In this document: piece by piece, positions 1-12,800 of the stretch | How the letters are laid out: every line of letters begins with the position of its first letter | Numbering within the stretch: position 1 is the stretch's first letter | DNA from: Todiramphus chloris collaris | Taxonomy: Eukaryota; Chordata; Aves; Coraciiformes; Alcedinidae | Direction: 5' to 3' | Assembly: GCA_025345505.1 (NCBI GenBank) | Contig: JANVCC010000261.1 | Location: forward strand, 2,654,431-2,718,430 | DNA length: 64,000 nt | Translations under genes and position numbers: made by a program | The notes under the pieces: model-generated | Told to the model about the DNA's origin: nothing | What the model saw: the letters and a program-made list of their open reading frames with translations, nothing else | Databases searched by the model: none

Positions 1-2445
1 GAAAAGAAGGTGACTATTAAATGGATAGCAAGGAAATGGAAGAATTAACTATTATTAAACACTTATCAGGGAGAGACAAGCAAATTAAGAAAGGCTGAAG
101 TGAGAAAATAAGCAATTTGTTAATATTAATCAAAGCAGCTACAGGACATCAATAAATACATGAGGGTGATAGATCCTAGAAAAGAGAGACTGCACCACCG
201 TGAATATAAATGACTCAGTAAGGAAGAAGACGGGGAATAAATGCCGAGAGTCTAAATAAACACGAGATGAGCTCCATCTCATTAAATCAGGTGTAGGAGT
301 ACTTAGAAACACTGTGAAAATGCTCATATTGGACTGTCTGAGACAATGTACACTACCCATAATACTGGTAAACAAAATTCATTAGCACTGAAAAGTCATT
401 GAACACAGGGAAAGCATCAGAAGACCAAGAATTTTTTGACTATGGTTAGATCTGTAAGCAGCATTTCTTTTGTGTGTATTTGTTCACCAAAAGGACAAAG
501 TGTGGCTGTGGCAGCTTTTTATTCTTTTGCATTGAAAGATCTGTAAGAAAGCCAAGTAAAGACACCATGGAAATAAAATTTTCCTCTGTGTTGTTGCTAG
601 GAAAAAAAAAAGAGTTTTTCCAATTTATAAATACTGTATTTTTTTATAGAACTTTATGAATATTGGCATATAGCTCAGGTATTCAAGCTATGGATAACTC
701 CTACTGATGCAAAGTTTCTTTAGTTGTTTAATGCTTATGGATGTGTAAAGAACAAATAAAATTAACTGTAAAGGTTTCACAAGTTTAAATTCCAGGTTGA
801 ATATTAAAATCAGGATAAGATTATTCTGATTTGACTAAGCCTAATTAACTCTTTATGCTAATCTTTTTTTCTGTTAACTGCATCTCAGAAAATTCTGATT
901 AAACTATAAAATACTTGGGTGCAGATTGTGGTAGCTCAGAAGGAATGAGTGGTGCCTTGTGTCATGCATTATTCAGTCAGACAATGGCCTGGAAGTGAGG
1001 GAAGATAACAGAGCTGACTGATGTGATCGTCCTGAAATCCTGATCTTTGTGGAAGGAAATACATAAGGTATTCTTCTTATCAGGTATGTCTTTTTATTCA
1101 CAGTAGAAGAATATGTAATTTAAACTGAATATATTTTTGGTCTTGGTTTGGTTGGGGGTTTTTTTCTACTTTGCCACTGGTACAGGGTGAAGAGAATGGG
1201 AATTACTGAACAGCACCCTAAGAGAAAGTAAGGAATTTTGATTCAGGCTGAAAAGAAGGTTAAACAAAATTAAATGGGATAGGAGGAGGAAGGATGGAAG
1301 AGCAAAACAGTTTTGGATAAATTTTATTTTACCCAAAACAAAGGGTTTTTTTCGGTTTAGGTATATTTGATAGAACCTACTCTGTTTTTAACTTGATAAT
1401 TTGAAATGAGATTTTGCAAAGACTGTCCAAGTTGGAAAACATATTCCAAAATCACTTTCAAGTAGCCTTCTCAGAAAAGCACAATTTTGGCTTAATGAAA
1501 AAAGGTGATGTCCCAACTCTTGGTTTTCTTCCACAGTTGAATTAATATGAAAATGCATTTTCAAAATGAAAAAAAAGAAGTAAAAGCAAGAATAAGCATT
1601 ATTCAAAACCAGTCACAGGCTGAGATGCCAAGCCTCTCTTGCTCTCAGACAATTGCATTCTGAACATGTAAAAAATCATTTGCTTTCACTGTTGCTACTA
1701 TTTTAATGGTAGTCTTCCACAATATATCTTTTTAGAAATTTGATTTTTTTTTTTAAAATCCTTATATATTAATTTTTCAAGTAAGTGCCATTAGAATATA
1801 GCATATGCTTTATTTGAAATCCTAATTCTGCCAGACATTTATAGAAATTCCATTCTCTATTTTATTGGGCTTTTCCTTCCCCATGTACATACCATATTTC
1901 AGAGCACAGCAGGACTGCAGAAAATAAAAGGGCTGTGTACTGGTTAATAATAAAGACTACCATTAGTGAAAATGAAATTAATTGGATTACGCGTTACTTG
2001 CTGTTGGTTCTTATGGAAATACCAAAATAAAGCAGCAGGCTTTTTTTGAGGAGGGAAAAATCATGTAAATTAGACAACAAAAACCTCACCAGGAAACATT
2101 AAATTCCTGAAAACTAGAAAGAAATTATCCACAGTTGCTGGCCTGCTGGGGAGGTTACAACGCACAGCCTCTTGCCTTTTTTAATGTTAACTATGGGGTT
2201 TGGTAAAATTTGCCATTCTAGCAATTCCCCTTGTAGGACTCTAGAGAAATTTCGAAAGCTAAAAGACTTTAAGTGCTTTTTCATTAGATATTTGGATGTT
2301 TTCTTGTTTTATCTGCCTCTGTTGGGTGTGCTCTGCAGTGACCACATTGTTTTTTTACTTACTCTTTTTTTTGCTAACTTTTTTTAGCCTACTGCTGCTA
2401 GTCTTCATAGTAACTTATTCCCACTACAAAAATGATCTTCAGACC
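1..2445. other. Intergenic, nothing recognised
   Basis: AT-rich sequence with only short chance open frames. No splice-flanked exon, RNA gene or known repeat was seen. Confidence 0.7.
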
Positions 2446-2965
2446 CTGTTCAACAGCCACACCGGGAGTGCTGTGTTCAGTTCTGGTCCCTGCTGTACAA
2501 AAAGCCATGTGAACAGGCTGGAGAGGGTCCAGAGAAGGGCCACAGAGATGATCCAAGGACTGGGAAGCTGCCTTATAAGGAAAGGCTGGGAGAACTGTGT
2601 TTGTTCAACCTGGAGAAAAGAAGGCTGAGGGGAGACCTTATTGCCATGTTCCAGTATTTAAAGGATGGCTACAATGAAGATGGGAGACTCTGTTTTTACA
2701 AGAAGTGATGTGGAAAAGAAGGGTAATGGGCACAGGTTACTTCTGGGGAGATTCTGATTGGACACAAGAGGAAATTTTTTCAGGAGGAGAACAATCAGCC
2801 ATTGGAACAATCTCCCCAGGGAAGTGGTGGAGTCCCCAACATTGGGCACTCTTAATATTTGGCTGGAGAGGGTGCTGGGCCACCTGGTCTAGAGCAGGCT
2901 CTTCCCAAGAAACGTTGAACCAGATGATCTCTGAGGTGTCTTCCAGCCTGGTATTCTATGATTTT
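2446..2965 (+). mobile_element. CR1 LINE 3' fragment, diverged
   Basis: The sense strand retains the end of the CR1 reverse-transcriptase ORF (a frame reads [17 protein letters not shown], a CR1 C-terminal hallmark) followed by the 3' part down to 'ttctatgattttta' near 2965. Frameshifts and stops interrupt it. The tail resembles the older avian CR1 type with 'gatctctgaggtgtcttccagcctgg' spread over 2927-2951. Confidence 0.85.
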
Positions 2966-5708
2966 TATGATCATATTTAAACACAGTGTCATTTCTTTGT
3001 CATTTACTTCACTCTGCTTGAGAAATTCCTGAAAATTTTTAGAAAACAGTTTTTCCTCTTCAAAGAGAGAGAAAAATTTATCGAGATTAGATTGCAAGAA
3101 CCTAGCAGGAGGAGTTGTTCCCCTCCACCCAAGTGAACTTTTGAATTTTTCCTTTTTTTTTAATATGTAATTTTGTATAAATTACACATATATCAAATCT
3201 ATCCATGAATTTTTAGTATGCTAATTGCTGTGGTATCAAGAATGTGCATAGAAAAAAAAGAGAGGCTAGCCAAGATTGCTGTTACTCAACAAAACTATCT
3301 ACCCTTAGCCTTTGAAAAGCAACTCAGCTGAGTTTTTCAATGTAAAGGCATATAGATGTAGCGAGTTACATTTTTGCAATGCCAAATGTAGCTAATAAAA
3401 GGCTTTTTAGTGCATCACAAGGTCTTGCAGCCTGTTCTAATCCGAAGCCTGCAAGCTACATGGGCCACACACCTTCTGAGCACTTACAAATTGACTTCTG
3501 TTTGGAAAAGTCATCAGAAGGAACCATGACCCATCTGATGACTTCTCCAAAGAAAAGCGAGCCTGATGCTTCTATTACATTTTTTTACATTACATTCTAT
3601 TAACATTTCACAATTTTTATGAAACCTTTAATATAATATTAGCACCCAATATTCACTAGAATGTGAATGTTTAAAAACTTCTGAGGGAGAACTAAAGGTT
3701 CAGCCCACCTGTCTACAAATGTCAATAAAATTGTTTAATCTGCTGCTTGCTCAGGAAACAAAAATCAGAGCTGATTGCAGTCATTTTCATCCCCACAATT
3801 TTCAGTGACGGAAAAATAATTACAGGGAAGCAAGGCCTAGAACAATCCAAAGTTGGCCTAGCACATATAATTAGACGCTCAAATGTTGAGTACACTCAAT
3901 TAAACAGTACGCTATGAGGTTCATCTGATTTCCTTGTTCCAATACACACCCACCCACTGATGAAGTTAGTGGGTTTTATTTTATTTTACTGAGCTATTCC
4001 ATCCAAGCTAACTTAGAAGGACCAGCTTAATGACAGCTTGCTGTAGATAGCTGCTAGTCTCAGGGGGCTTACAGCCTGATGCACTCAGAGGGTGTGTTTG
4101 GTTAGACACCAGATATATGTTCAACTCACCTCGCAGGCTCACTAAACTGTAGTATTTGATCACAGATCCAACACACTTAAATTAATGTCAAGATTACCTT
4201 GCTTTGTGGAGTCTGCAGAATTAAATTGCCACCTGGGTGTTTGAAAAGCTTTGAAGATCACTGACCTTTGGGGAATTATGGAGTGAACATGGGTAAAGCA
4301 AAGACTGCTTGCCTTGCTGTAGTTCCTTCAGCAGAGAAGTGAGGCTTAGTTCTCAAGGAGCTGGGTTTGTGTATTATGAAACATTTGATGTTTACGCTAT
4401 GGTAATGTTTGGGAATAGGTGACCTCATTAAAATATCTCATTTTACTGTTGACTTCTTCAGTAGGAGACTTCTTGTTGAGACCTATTTTATTTTTCCTGT
4501 ATCACTTCTCATTGAAGATGGAGTAGAAAAGACACAACAGCATTTCTTACTGAAAATAAAACTGACTTAAGCAAGCTTAGGCTGAAGTCCTAAATCATTA
4601 ACCAAATTGCACTGTATTTCTATCAGTATGCGAGTCTGGTTTGGTCCTCTGGAAATGGTAGAATTGCTATTTGCTACGTATTCCTAGTTGTCCTCAAAAA
4701 TAGCACAGCCAATTGGAAATGTGATTGCATTAACCATGTGAAAAGGGAACATTTTTACACTAACAACAGTCAGGAAACGGTTTTTAACTTTCATGCCTAA
4801 TACCTAAGATACCATAGGGAGACAGGGATGGGCTCTTCGTAGTGGAGCAGTGGGGTTAGGAGACCACAGGGACAATATGAAACAAGAGGGGTGCTGGCTG
4901 GATATAGGGAAACCCTTTTTCCCCATGATGACATTGTCAGTCACTTGTGTGGATCTGGGAATGCATATCCTCTTCAGCTTCACCACATGGAATAAGAATC
5001 CATACTCTTGGCCTTACATATGTTTATACATATAAAATCAGGATAGATAAAAATTGGTGCAGTCATTTGGAAGGTCTCAGATTTTCCTCAAATACTCTTT
5101 AGAATGCTTCCTATTGTATCTCTTTCCTGATAAGTCAGAATTTTGTTTTTAATCTTAAAGAGTATTTTTTTCCTGTTAAATATTTCTTTTGTTCCTTGTG
5201 TTTTAAAGGACTTCTAATGGAGATTTCCAGTAATTAAAACATGTAATCTTTTTTCAATTAAAATGAAATCTTTTATTCTGTACTGCACAAATTCATTAAA
5301 ATGAATTGTGCTACAGTTGAAAAATAATTCTCCAGATGAAAATAAAACAGTAGCATAAAAAAAAACCCCCTTTACTTGAACTATTGTCTGAAAAAAATTA
5401 GTTTGTGCTGTTGATCACATTTAATACTCACTATTGTCTTTGTTCACTGCAAAACAGATTGCTTGGTGTATTTTCAGTAACACCTTCTTTGTAAGAAAGC
5501 ATTTCTGCTGGGTGAGATTAGGTGCTCTGAGCAAACAGGCAACAAAATGTATTCTGTCCAAGGACTCTGAAGAATGTCTTGCTCTTTCCTTGACCTGTCT
5601 CTTCATTTCTGCCTAAACTGAAAGCACTGAGAGCCAGAAGCCAACTATTTGTTCTTGGTGTGGGTTGGGCTGATCTTGATCTGTAACAGAGACTAAGTGT
5701 TGCTATAG
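2966..5708. other. Intergenic, nothing recognised
   Basis: AT-rich unique-looking sequence. No coding or repeat signal that I can support. Confidence 0.65.
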
Positions 5709-5836
5709 GCGACAAATGATCCTTCAAAAGGAAAAGGAGCTCCTCCAGCAGATGGATCTGATGCCAGAGGAGAAGCAGCCTTTCCTGCCCTTGCAGCAGC
5801 CCCGCGTGCTGCAGAGCTACGGCAGCAAATCTCACG
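5709..5836 (+). other. Isolated exon-like open stretch, unidentified
   Basis: About 130 bp with coding-like character (GC-richer than its surroundings, open upstream of ATG 5716). It reads RQMILQKEKELLQQMDLMPE followed by EKQPFLPLQQPRVLQSYGSK. A possible acceptor (ctatag, 5703-5708) lacks a good pyrimidine tract, and a possible donor (GGT|gtaggt) follows near 5839. I do not recognise the protein. It may be a lone exon of an unannotated gene, a decayed retrocopy, or chance. Confidence 0.3.
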
Positions 5837-5943
5837 GTGTAGGTGGAGTGGAATTGGGTGCACAGTCTTCAGTTTCACAAGTGCAGGTCTTGTGTGAGGC
5901 TCTGAGCTGTTAGTAAAAGCTGATTCTTCTCTTCTGCCATCCT

Positions 5944-5961
5944 ACACACACACACACACAC
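5944..5961. repeat. (CA)n short microsatellite
   Basis: Nine CA dinucleotides in a row, just upstream of the LTR fragment. Confidence 0.9.
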
Positions 5962-5964
5962 TGA

Positions 5965-6341
5965 GAAGTGCCCATATTGGGTCTGTCTGGGAAAAGGGAG
6001 CAGAAAGCTGCTGGGGGACACAGCCGGGAAGCTGACCCCGACTGGCCAGAGGGATGGTCCGTATCATGTATCATGATGCTCAGGAACAAAAACTGGGGTA
6101 AAGAAGAAAGAGGGTGGGGATTTGGAGTATTGCTCAGATACTAGCTGGGCCTCTGTCCACTGGGAAGTCTGGGTCACTTTATTTTTTTAACTTTTTCCTT
6201 CACTTATTAAGCTGTCTGCACCACAACCCAGGAATGCTCTTGCCTTTTCTCTTCCTATTCTCTCCCCTGTCCTGCTGGGAAAGAGGAGTGAGCAAGCTCT
6301 TGTGTGGGTGCTTGGATGCTGAGCGGGGTCAACCCACAACA
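5965..6341 (+). mobile_element. Partial endogenous retrovirus LTR (solo, decayed)
   Basis: The stretch from 'gctgctgggggacacagcc' through 'gctgaccccgactggcc', a degenerate promoter region, 'attaagctgtctgcaccac' near 6206-6224 and the end 'ggggtcaacccacaaca' (to 6341) follows, in order, the layout of an LTR family common in neoavian birds as I recall it. The terminal CA fits an LTR end. The 5' part is missing or unrecognisable and no internal gag/pol/env sequence adjoins it, so it looks like a truncated solo LTR. Confidence 0.6.
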
Positions 6342-7446
6342 ATGTCTTTTTACAGATTTTTTTAATACAGTCAGGAGGCACTGCTAGACTCCAGAACCAA
6401 TCTCTTAAGCCAGGTTTTAAGTGAAAAAGGAGTCAGCATTTAAATGTTGAAGAAAACTGCTAGGACAAATTAAGGAATCTTGAATGTGTGACTTCTGACT
6501 TCTCATTAACTACCCATCTCAGAAAGCAACAGCTCCTGACTGTGGCAGGGTTAGGTTATAATTGGATTAATTTTTTAAGAAACAGATTCTGAAAGAAAAT
6601 TACTTAGAGCTAGTTGTCATCACAGATCTAACCACCCACTTTGCAGTGACAAGACGGGTTTCTTTGCCTCCTCTAACGTAATGAATGGAATCGCATAGGG
6701 TTTTCTTTCTTTCTTTAATGCAAAGGAGAACAAAATACATTGTCCTACAAAACAAGACATGCTTCACACCTGATGGCCATGGTGCCTGAAGCTAGGACGA
6801 GGCCCCAAGCAGTATGTGCTGTATGCACAGTAGGATCTTGAGCTAGCAGCCTCATGAAGTGCTCCCGTTGAGATACACGCTTTCCTCTGCTTTCAGCCTT
6901 TGCTGTAGGACTGGCACTCGGGTCTGTCGTGAAAAAGAGACACTGAAAATGGGATATTCTGGGGGATGATGCATGGGGGGAAGTGTGAAGAAGACCTTCA
7001 GGCGCTTCCTTTACCACTGTACTTTTCTGCAAGAAGAAAGGAGCCCTAACTCAATGTTTACTAGAAATAGTAAGAGAACTTTGCAAAATGAAATCCTCCG
7101 TGGGGGTGTCTGCCATGTGGTGTCACATAGAGAGTATGTTTCGTCCCCAGTGATATCTGGTTCTTTGCTTTGCTCTTTGCCAGATGTTAAAAAGGGAAAG
7201 TCCTTAAAATGTTGAATGATTTTTTGATTGAATACAACGTGATGGTTCTTTCGTCTAGAAATTACAAGAAAAGTAGTTTAAAACCAAAACCACCTTGGTG
7301 ATGATTGAGATAGCTGATCCATACAGCTGGATCAGATGGAAGAGACTACGTGTGAACATTTTATTTATGCATTTTGAAAGCCATTAAAAAACCCTAATGC
7401 ATCGCTCTGTACTCTTCTTCTAACAAGGAGAGTGAATTTTAATTCT
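6342..7446. other. Intergenic, nothing recognised
   Basis: Unique-looking sequence between the LTR fragment and the microsatellite. The open frames are short and have no family-like content. Confidence 0.65.
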
Positions 7447-7640
7447 CTCCCTTCCCTTCCCTTCCCTTCCCTTCCCTTCCCTTCCCTTCCCTTCCCTTCC
7501 CTTCCCTTCCCTTCCCTTCCCTTCCCTTCCCTTCCCTTCCCTTCCCTTCCCTTCCCTTCCCTTCCCTTCCCTTCCCTTCCCTTCCCTTCCCTTCCCTTCC
7601 CTTCCCTCCCCTCCCCTCCCCTCCCCTCCCCTCCCCTTCC
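7447..7640. repeat. (CTTCC)n / (CTCCC)n pentanucleotide microsatellite
   Basis: There are 31 uninterrupted CTTCC units (7451-7605), then six CTCCC units (7606-7635) and a final CTTCC. The strand is purely pyrimidine for about 190 bases. The long EGKGR-type and PSLPF-type open frames on the two strands are artefacts of this repeat. Confidence 0.99.
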
Positions 7641-9734
7641 TCTTCTTTCTTCTCTTCATAGTCTCTTAATAATAGTAATAGTTTTATTTGAAAAGAAATT
7701 AATAAGGTAATGAGTATTTCAATGGAATTTCTCTGAAGAAATGACCGGAATGTTGCATTTATTTTATCAGTATTAATCCATATATCCAGGTCAACTGCTG
7801 TTGTGCTTCATGAAAATTTCAGCCTCCCAAGCCATCAACTGAACTTGCCAAGTATCTACCACAGCTCCTAAGTGTACCAGGGCCTTTCCCTCTGTTCGAG
7901 CCAGGGGAGAATTTACTGTGGAGTGGAAGGAAGAGAATTAATTTTGGAATTTTCTGTGGAATGGGATTTCCTTTTTCAGTCACCTACAACACAGCCACTG
8001 TCTCACCTGCATTTCTCCCTGGTCACATTCTGAGAGGGTAAATAATTAAGCTTCATAGCCAGTTTTGATCATGACTTTCATACTAGGAAGTTATCTTCCA
8101 CCAAGCTGAGCTTCATTCACCTTTCCTAGTGGCAGGGTGAATATCTGGGGGGGAAGGCAACCATGCTTCTAAGTGGATTTTGCAGTCATGGATGAAAAAA
8201 TGAAGATAGCCAGCTGTCACAGTTAACAGTTCAACTCTTTCATTTCTACTGTGAGGCTGCTTTTGAACTTGCAGAGTAGTTTTAGGTGCTTCCATGCAGG
8301 CAGTAGTTTGGGAAGAGTTACCTGTGGGCTTTAGTGGGTCTGTCTGCCTGATACCACTTTCACAGCAGGGATTTCACGTGCTACTTGCTCTAGCACCAAA
8401 ACTAATGCTGCTTCTTCCCCATCATTTTAGGTGTTTCAGGAACTGAAGCACTTTTTTTTTCAACTTTTACACATTTTCCTCTCAACTTGCCAAGTCAAGA
8501 CTTTGGATGTAACCAGTGCATCCCATACAATCACGCACATCATGGTCTTTGGTTTTTCATTACTGTGGTCTCATCTCTTGCTGGAAAGCTTTTTCTCACC
8601 AGCACTGTTCCAAGGTGCTGCTGTTTGAATGGAAGGTTATTCAGGTTAAGAACCCCCCGCTGTTGCTATACCAACCCAGCTGCTGTTGTAGCCTCATTGC
8701 TGAGGAGCTGCCTTGGTACAAAGGGAGGTTTTATAAGCTAAAACACAAGCAGCTGGCTTGGTTCAACTAGAGGTTTTCCAAGACAACCTACAGCTCCTGC
8801 AATTTGCATTAACATGTTTGCTGAGCTATGAAGCAACTCTAAAACTCAAGTTTTCATTTTAACGGTAAGATTTCCATCCTCATGAAAAATAAGCTGGCAG
8901 CTATGAAATGTAGCAAACAAAATGCAAGTGTTCTGTAACCAAACTCCCTCCTTTCATTAATTTTCATGACCTGTCAAGACATTGAAATTAAAATTATTTT
9001 TATATACAATTTGGAGAAAAGTCCGATTTACTCTTGCAAAATTCTCTGCTCTTCCATCACCCAGGATAAGTTGTCAGTACAGGAATGAGACAGTATATCT
9101 GAATCTCAATTAGAGCTGGTTTACTTAAATGCAAGCCTTTTTTATTATCTTATTTCTTAATCAAACTTTATTTATAAGCTTTATTACTGCTATGTTAATA
9201 ATGGGTGTGCAGTTCCCAATAAGTGTTATTCTTGATGCAATTCATATCACGTGTGCTTAGATTATGTATGTAGGAGAGGGTTTTTTAGATCGTTCAGAGT
9301 AGTAGCTCTACGAGCCCTTGTCATTACAGACCAACATAACAATTAACATAACAATTAAAGCCTTCCTCTGAGAACAGCGGAGGGTTGGAGAGCAAGTCTT
9401 TTTTTTTCTTAATTTGTCCATCTGTTGCCAAGCAGTGTTATGCAGGTCACATAATACTGGAAGAATATTCAATTTCAGAGGGAAAATACTACAGGAGCAG
9501 AAAAGTGGCCATAAGATAATAGGTTGGTTGGAAAGTGAACCAGAAAGCAGATTATGAGGAAAGGGAAAGGTGCCAGCCTTCAAAAAGGGCAAGGTGGAGG
9601 GTGTAGGTTGGTTAGCTTCATGTCTTCCTCTGGGACCATTTTTGAGCAAACCTACCTGGAAGTCATTTCCTGGCACATGCTGGACCAGCAGATGACCAGG
9701 AGCAGGCAGTGGGCCTTTACCAAGGCAGCTAGCC
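7641..9734. other. Intergenic, nothing recognised
   Basis: No feature that I can support. Three overlapping short open frames around 8430-8770 look like chance. Confidence 0.65.
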
Positions 9735-9845
9735 AACCTTCTTCCCTTCCACGATGGGAGAAGAGTCCGAAGAGAAACATCTGTAATGACACCTTTTTCC
9801 CTTCCACGATGGGAGAAGAGTCTGAAGAGAAACATCCGTAATGAT
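9735..9845. repeat. Two-copy 55-bp tandem duplication
   Basis: Copies at about 9735-9789 and 9790-9845 share ttcccttccacgatgggag and gaagagaaacat segments and differ at only a few sites (for example tccgaag/tctgaag, atctgt/atccgt). Period 55. Confidence 0.9.
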
Positions 9846-12800
9846 TTCCAACACCCAAAACGAACGAACAAGTGATGTCATACGTTTGATAGTGATGGCT
9901 GCAAAAGTTCTATAAATCAGATGATGGAAATCTCTCTGGAAATGCATGTCTGAGAAAACGCCACTGGAGACAGCATTACTGTGTCACTTGTCAGAGGTCA
10001 GAAAGCTCTTGCTATCTAACCACAAACCTGTAGAAATGAAAGGGTATATATGTCTGTGCAACAGCAAGTTTCCTGTTCTGCCATCAGGAGATAACGAATG
10101 CTTTAAAAAGTGTGGATGAAAACCAGTTTTGCACTTAGCATTATTTTATACGTTATCTCTGAAGCATTTCTTGTTTCATCTCTAACTTGCTCCTACACCT
10201 ACAGCAGCATTGTCAGGAATGTCTTCACTTGAATCTACCAAATGTTCACACAAACCAGCTGAACTGTATTTTCATTTCCCAGGGAATTTTTCCTGCCCCA
10301 AAGCACAACTCTGTTGAACAGTTTTAGTTTTTTTTTTTCTTTTTAAGTCTCCAATATATATAAGTGATGATGGCAAGCAACACTTTGAGCAAAAGGGTCA
10401 CATGAATCCCCCCCAAAAAATCCCCAGAACAAATTATTTGATATCCAGCCACTGACTGTGGCTGGGTGTAAGCCCCAAAGCAGCAGTGTTTCAGCCTTGC
10501 TGCCATGAAAGCAGGCTTAGATGCTCCACTGTCCACGCACCAGTAACACATCCATTCTGCAGGCTGAGCCCTTGAATCTAAAATTGAGTGAGTCCTACAC
10601 TGAAAAGAGCTGTTTTCTTCTAGAGTCCTAGGAAAGCAAAGGGGAAATAAGGATTGATGAGAAATGGCAATAAAATCTTTGTTTATCATAGACATGCACT
10701 AGCAGTTCTATTCCTAAAGCTGGGTGGAGGAGTTGCACTTCTTATTACAGCCCACGTTTTGGGACTGGCATTTTCTCCACCTCCCTCCAAAGTGCTTGCA
10801 GGTGCTAAGGTCCAGCTGAGAGAGCCAGGGAGGAACCTGCTCTTACCCAGATGCAAATCCTCCCTATAAACTGCATGGCCTCCCCCAGCTTGCCGCAAGC
10901 TCAGTTCTGAATGCAGCTTGACCTCAGTGGCTCCCTGGGAAGGCTTCTGTAAGTACTCCTTGCAGACTTGCAAAATAGCCTTGCAAAGATATTTTTGTGT
11001 TCATTTAGTCCCTTTGCTGAGGGAGAAATGTTGAGGAGCAGTGGTTTGGTTTAACAGATTGCTTTCTGGCTTAAAGTTTCTTTAGGTTTTCTAGCTGCAT
11101 TTATAAATCAGCATTTTTGTCAGAGGTCACTGTTAACCACAGCTGAGTGTGACAGTACTGAAACCATTGACCCCATTGGAGGTTGTTATGCTACACTGGG
11201 AACTTACTGACAGATGTGGAGAGCTGTCTGTAGTAGCAAACCAACTCGTAACTGCTGTCTTGTACTCAGTATACTAACTACACCTCTACCCCAAAACCAA
11301 TTAAATCAGGTGGTATGTTGAAAAAAGGGCATGATTTCATTCATATGGTCTTGCTTAAGACTCAGTGGAGAAATCTAAGGTAATTCTGCTGTTTGTGATT
11401 GGCTCTAGATCATGGCTCATAAAAAAAATCTCAGTATTGTTGGAGTATATCTGGGGTGTAAACTTATCACTTTTTAATAAGACAGGAAACAATATTTCTA
11501 GTATTTCCCCTTTGCAGACTAAATCCATCATCTGTGAAAGTGTTCTGCTATGGGACCTGGAAAAGCCTTTGTGATCAAACCTCTGGAGCAGGTTTTCTTT
11601 TTCAGTGTCAACTCTCTGCTTGTACCAAAGCTTGTTAACAAAGACTGAGCTTTCCAAATCATATTGTCTCCAGTCACCAGAAGGCATAATAATTTTTAAA
11701 TGAAAGTTCTGGCAGGCTATCTCATCCATCTAAAATACAGTGTCCTGAGACCCATTCCTATAGATTTAGGTAACATTTCCATTTTTATTGTGAGCAGTGT
11801 ATTTCTTTTATATCTGCCCTATTACTGGCTCAATTTGCCTTTGAAACACAAATATGTTGCTAGTTTGTTGGCTCTGCTGTATTTTTAGGCACTGACTGTC
11901 TTTATTCTGATCGCTCTAAAGATGCTCATAAAAAAAGTGTACTTTTACTCCTCTATTATTGCCATGGATTTATAGCAGGAACAGCAATAGCTTCAGGCAA
12001 GAATAATTCAGATGAATGCTTTTCCCAACTTCAGAGCTTTGGCATGTGAATAGATAAAGTACCTGGTTTAATCTAGTTTTCAAAGTCCTTAATGATGAGA
12101 CTGTCAGTGATGTGAAATTTTTCTTTCCTTACATCCACAATGGAATGTTTTGGGTTTTTTAGAACTGACTCTACAGATAAAGAATTCAAAACTAGATTAT
12201 TTTATTTATTTTTACCACTGTATACTTTACATTTGTCTGGCTATGAGCTGTATGCAGGGAAAGAGAAATTGGAAATGACTGGATAGTACCTTATCAGGAA
12301 CTGATGTAGACCATAAACATCTAATATTTCAGATACTGGGTCATTTCAGAGATGGACATCTAGTTTTAACATAATCATGAGCCAAAGCACAAGCTCTCTT
12401 TATTCAGAAGCTGTGATTTTCAGAAATACCCATAATCAAAAAAATCTCTGGTCTTATTGTAATAAGGAATAAAAATAGTGTTTCTTTACTATCCACAAAG
12501 ATACTTCTTTTTTTCCTGTTTTCAACTTCTTCTCTCAAGTCTAATATGAAATGGAAGTGGAGTATGGGTCCTGCCCTTCCAGTGCAGAATTCCCACTCTC
12601 ATTCTGTTGTGCAAGTCTGGCTTTCAGTTGTGTCAAAACACCAGAAATTCCATCAATCCTTGAATTAAACACCACCTAACTTTCTGAGAAAAGAAAGAGA
12701 ATTGGGGCACTAACGTTCTAAATACTAAAGCTAGATGACAACTAAGCCAAGCTGACAAGTTTGATAATATTCCCTTGTACACGCAAAGCATCTAACTCCA

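Noticed and set aside
7420-7710. Repetitive EGKGR and PSLPF open frames
   Set aside because: They are translations of the pentanucleotide microsatellite.
9308-9871. 187-codon minus-strand open frame
   Set aside because: Part of it is the 55-bp tandem duplication read through twice. No protein family was recognised and there are no splice or promoter signals.
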